Below are positions 63,309 to 64,000 of a DNA stretch of 64,000 bases, in pieces; the stretch's first letter is position 1, and every line of letters starts with the position of its first letter. Under the pieces are notes generated by a model. It did not search any database. It saw nothing but the letters and a program-made list of their open reading frames with translations, and was not told the DNA's origin. Position numbers and translations under genes: made by a program. Origin of the DNA: Pandoraea terrae (GTDB lineage Bacteria > Pseudomonadota > Gammaproteobacteria > Burkholderiales > Burkholderiaceae); NCBI RefSeq assembly GCF_902459695.1, contig NZ_CABPRZ010000012.1, positions 62,001 through 126,000 of the forward strand, in the 5' to 3' direction.

Positions 63309-64000
63309 GCGTGCGCTCCTTCCAGTTCGGCGTCGGCCGTGCCCATGTATGCCTCGCGCACGCGCGGGTCAGCCGTGACCACGGCATACGCACCCTCGGC
63401 CAGGATCTCGCCGCGCTGCAGGACGGTAATCGTGTCGGCAATGCCTGCCACTACCTTCATGTTGTGTTCGACCATCAACACCGTGCGCCCCCTTGCAACC
63501 TGCTTGATGAGCGCCGCGACACGGTCGACATCCTCATGCCCCATGCCCTGCGTCGGCTCATCGAGCAGCATCAGGTCGGGCTCCATCGCGAGCGTGGTGG
63601 CGATCTCCAGCGCGCGCTTGCGGCCATACGGCAGAGACACGGTCAGATCGTCGGCATATGCGGCGATGCCCACCTCGTCGAGCAGCGCCATGGCGCGTTC
63701 GTCAAGCTCGGAGAGTCCCTTCGCGCTCCGCCAGAAATGAAACGACTGGCCGCTCGCGCGTTGCAACGCCACGCGTACATTCTCCTGCACGCTGAGATGC
63801 GGAAACACCGCGGAAATCTGGAACGAGCGGATCATGCCGCGCCGCGCAACGGTGGCCGGCGCGGCGCGCGTAATGTCCTCCCCACGGTAGAAGATTTGCC
63901 CGGATGTCGGTGCGAGAAACTTTGTGAGCAGGTTGAAGCATGTCGTTTTGCCGGCGCCGTTCGGCCCGATCAAGGCATGGATCGCCCCGCGCCTGACCTT
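63305..64000 (-). CDS. livG: ABC transporter ATP-binding protein LivG (cut by window end)
   Basis: The last 231 residues of the second ATPase; the start lies beyond 64000. Walker A IGPNGAGKTTCFNLLTKFLA is intact. RRGMIRSFQISAVFPHLSVQ (Q-loop), VSLPYGRKRALEIATTLAME (LivG-type signature) and LLLDEPTQGMGHEDVDRVAA (Walker B) follow, then VLMVEHNMKVV. It couples to livF by a 4-base overlap. The substrate-binding protein gene is not in the window and may lie to the right. Confidence 0.93.
   Translation of the reverse strand, partial: KVRRGAIHALIGPNGAGKTTCFNLLTKFLAPTSGQIFYRGEDITRAAPATVARRGMIRSFQISAVFPHLSVQENVRVALQRASGQSFHFWRSAKGLSELDERAMALLDEVGIAAYADDLTVSLPYGRKRALEIATTLAMEPDLMLLDEPTQGMGHEDVDRVAALIKQVARGRTVLMVEHNMKVVAGIADTITVLQRGEILAEGAYAVVTADPRVREAYMGTADAELEGAHA

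Overview
The window is GC-rich (roughly two thirds G+C), almost fully coding, and reads as chromosomal DNA of a metabolically versatile betaproteobacterium. Gene content and protein style (AroP/TyrB/HppD set, LldP-LutABC, MHS and AAHS transporters, GST-type isomerase, NodT-type efflux factor) point to Burkholderiales, most likely Burkholderiaceae such as Pandoraea or a close relative. The genus is an inference from memory, not from a search. I saw no transposase, integrase, phage gene, CRISPR array, tRNA or rRNA.

Layout. 1-3.0 kb: end of an RND efflux pump, its NodT-family outer membrane factor and a TetR regulator. 3.0-6.7 kb: an XRE-type regulator divergent from a cyanide-insensitive-type cytochrome bd oxidase (cydAB/cioAB). 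6.7-12.3 kb: aromatic amino acid use (Lrp-type regulator, hppD, aroP, tyrosine aminotransferase) and a nu-class-like GST. 12.3-14.6 kb: NAD-dependent formate dehydrogenase with a LysR gene. 14.7-17.2 kb: a class A penicillin-binding protein. 17.3-22.9 kb: lactate module lldR / lldP-lutABC. 23-25.9 kb: DUF2946 protein and TonB-dependent receptor. 25.9-27.4 kb: a very short filamentous-haemagglutinin-like protein. 27.8-29.7 kb: aldo/keto reductase and luciferase-like oxidoreductase, tail to tail. 30-35.6 kb: DUF3311, SSS transporter, amidohydrolase, COG0523 GTPase, patatin. 35.7-39.1 kb: aspartoacylase-like hydrolase, MHS transporter, LysR. 39.2-41.4 kb: ruvA alone, divergent from a tandem glycine riboswitch followed by a dadA-like gene. 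41.4-47.8 kb: complete 3-hydroxybenzoate/gentisate pathway (mhbR, mhbDHIMT). 48-53.6 kb: assorted genes including a thioredoxin reductase lacking its N-terminal FAD-binding segment. 53.8-60.6 kb: mhp operon (mhpABDTC) with divergent mhpR. 60.6-64 kb: branched-chain amino acid type ABC transporter (livM, livH, livF, partial livG).

How they work together. Three routes for aromatic compounds lie within 53 kb: tyrosine/phenylalanine uptake and conversion to homogentisate, 3-hydroxybenzoate through gentisate to fumarate and pyruvate, and 3-(3-hydroxyphenyl)propionate by meta cleavage. Lactate and formate oxidation feed electrons to respiration, where the bd-type oxidase may act. Each catabolic block carries its own regulator. 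At four of them I could read a dyad-symmetric operator candidate directly: LldR, MhbR, MhpR and the LysR next to formate dehydrogenase. For MhbR and MhpR the dyad lies at about -63 and -58 from a readable promoter, as expected of activators.
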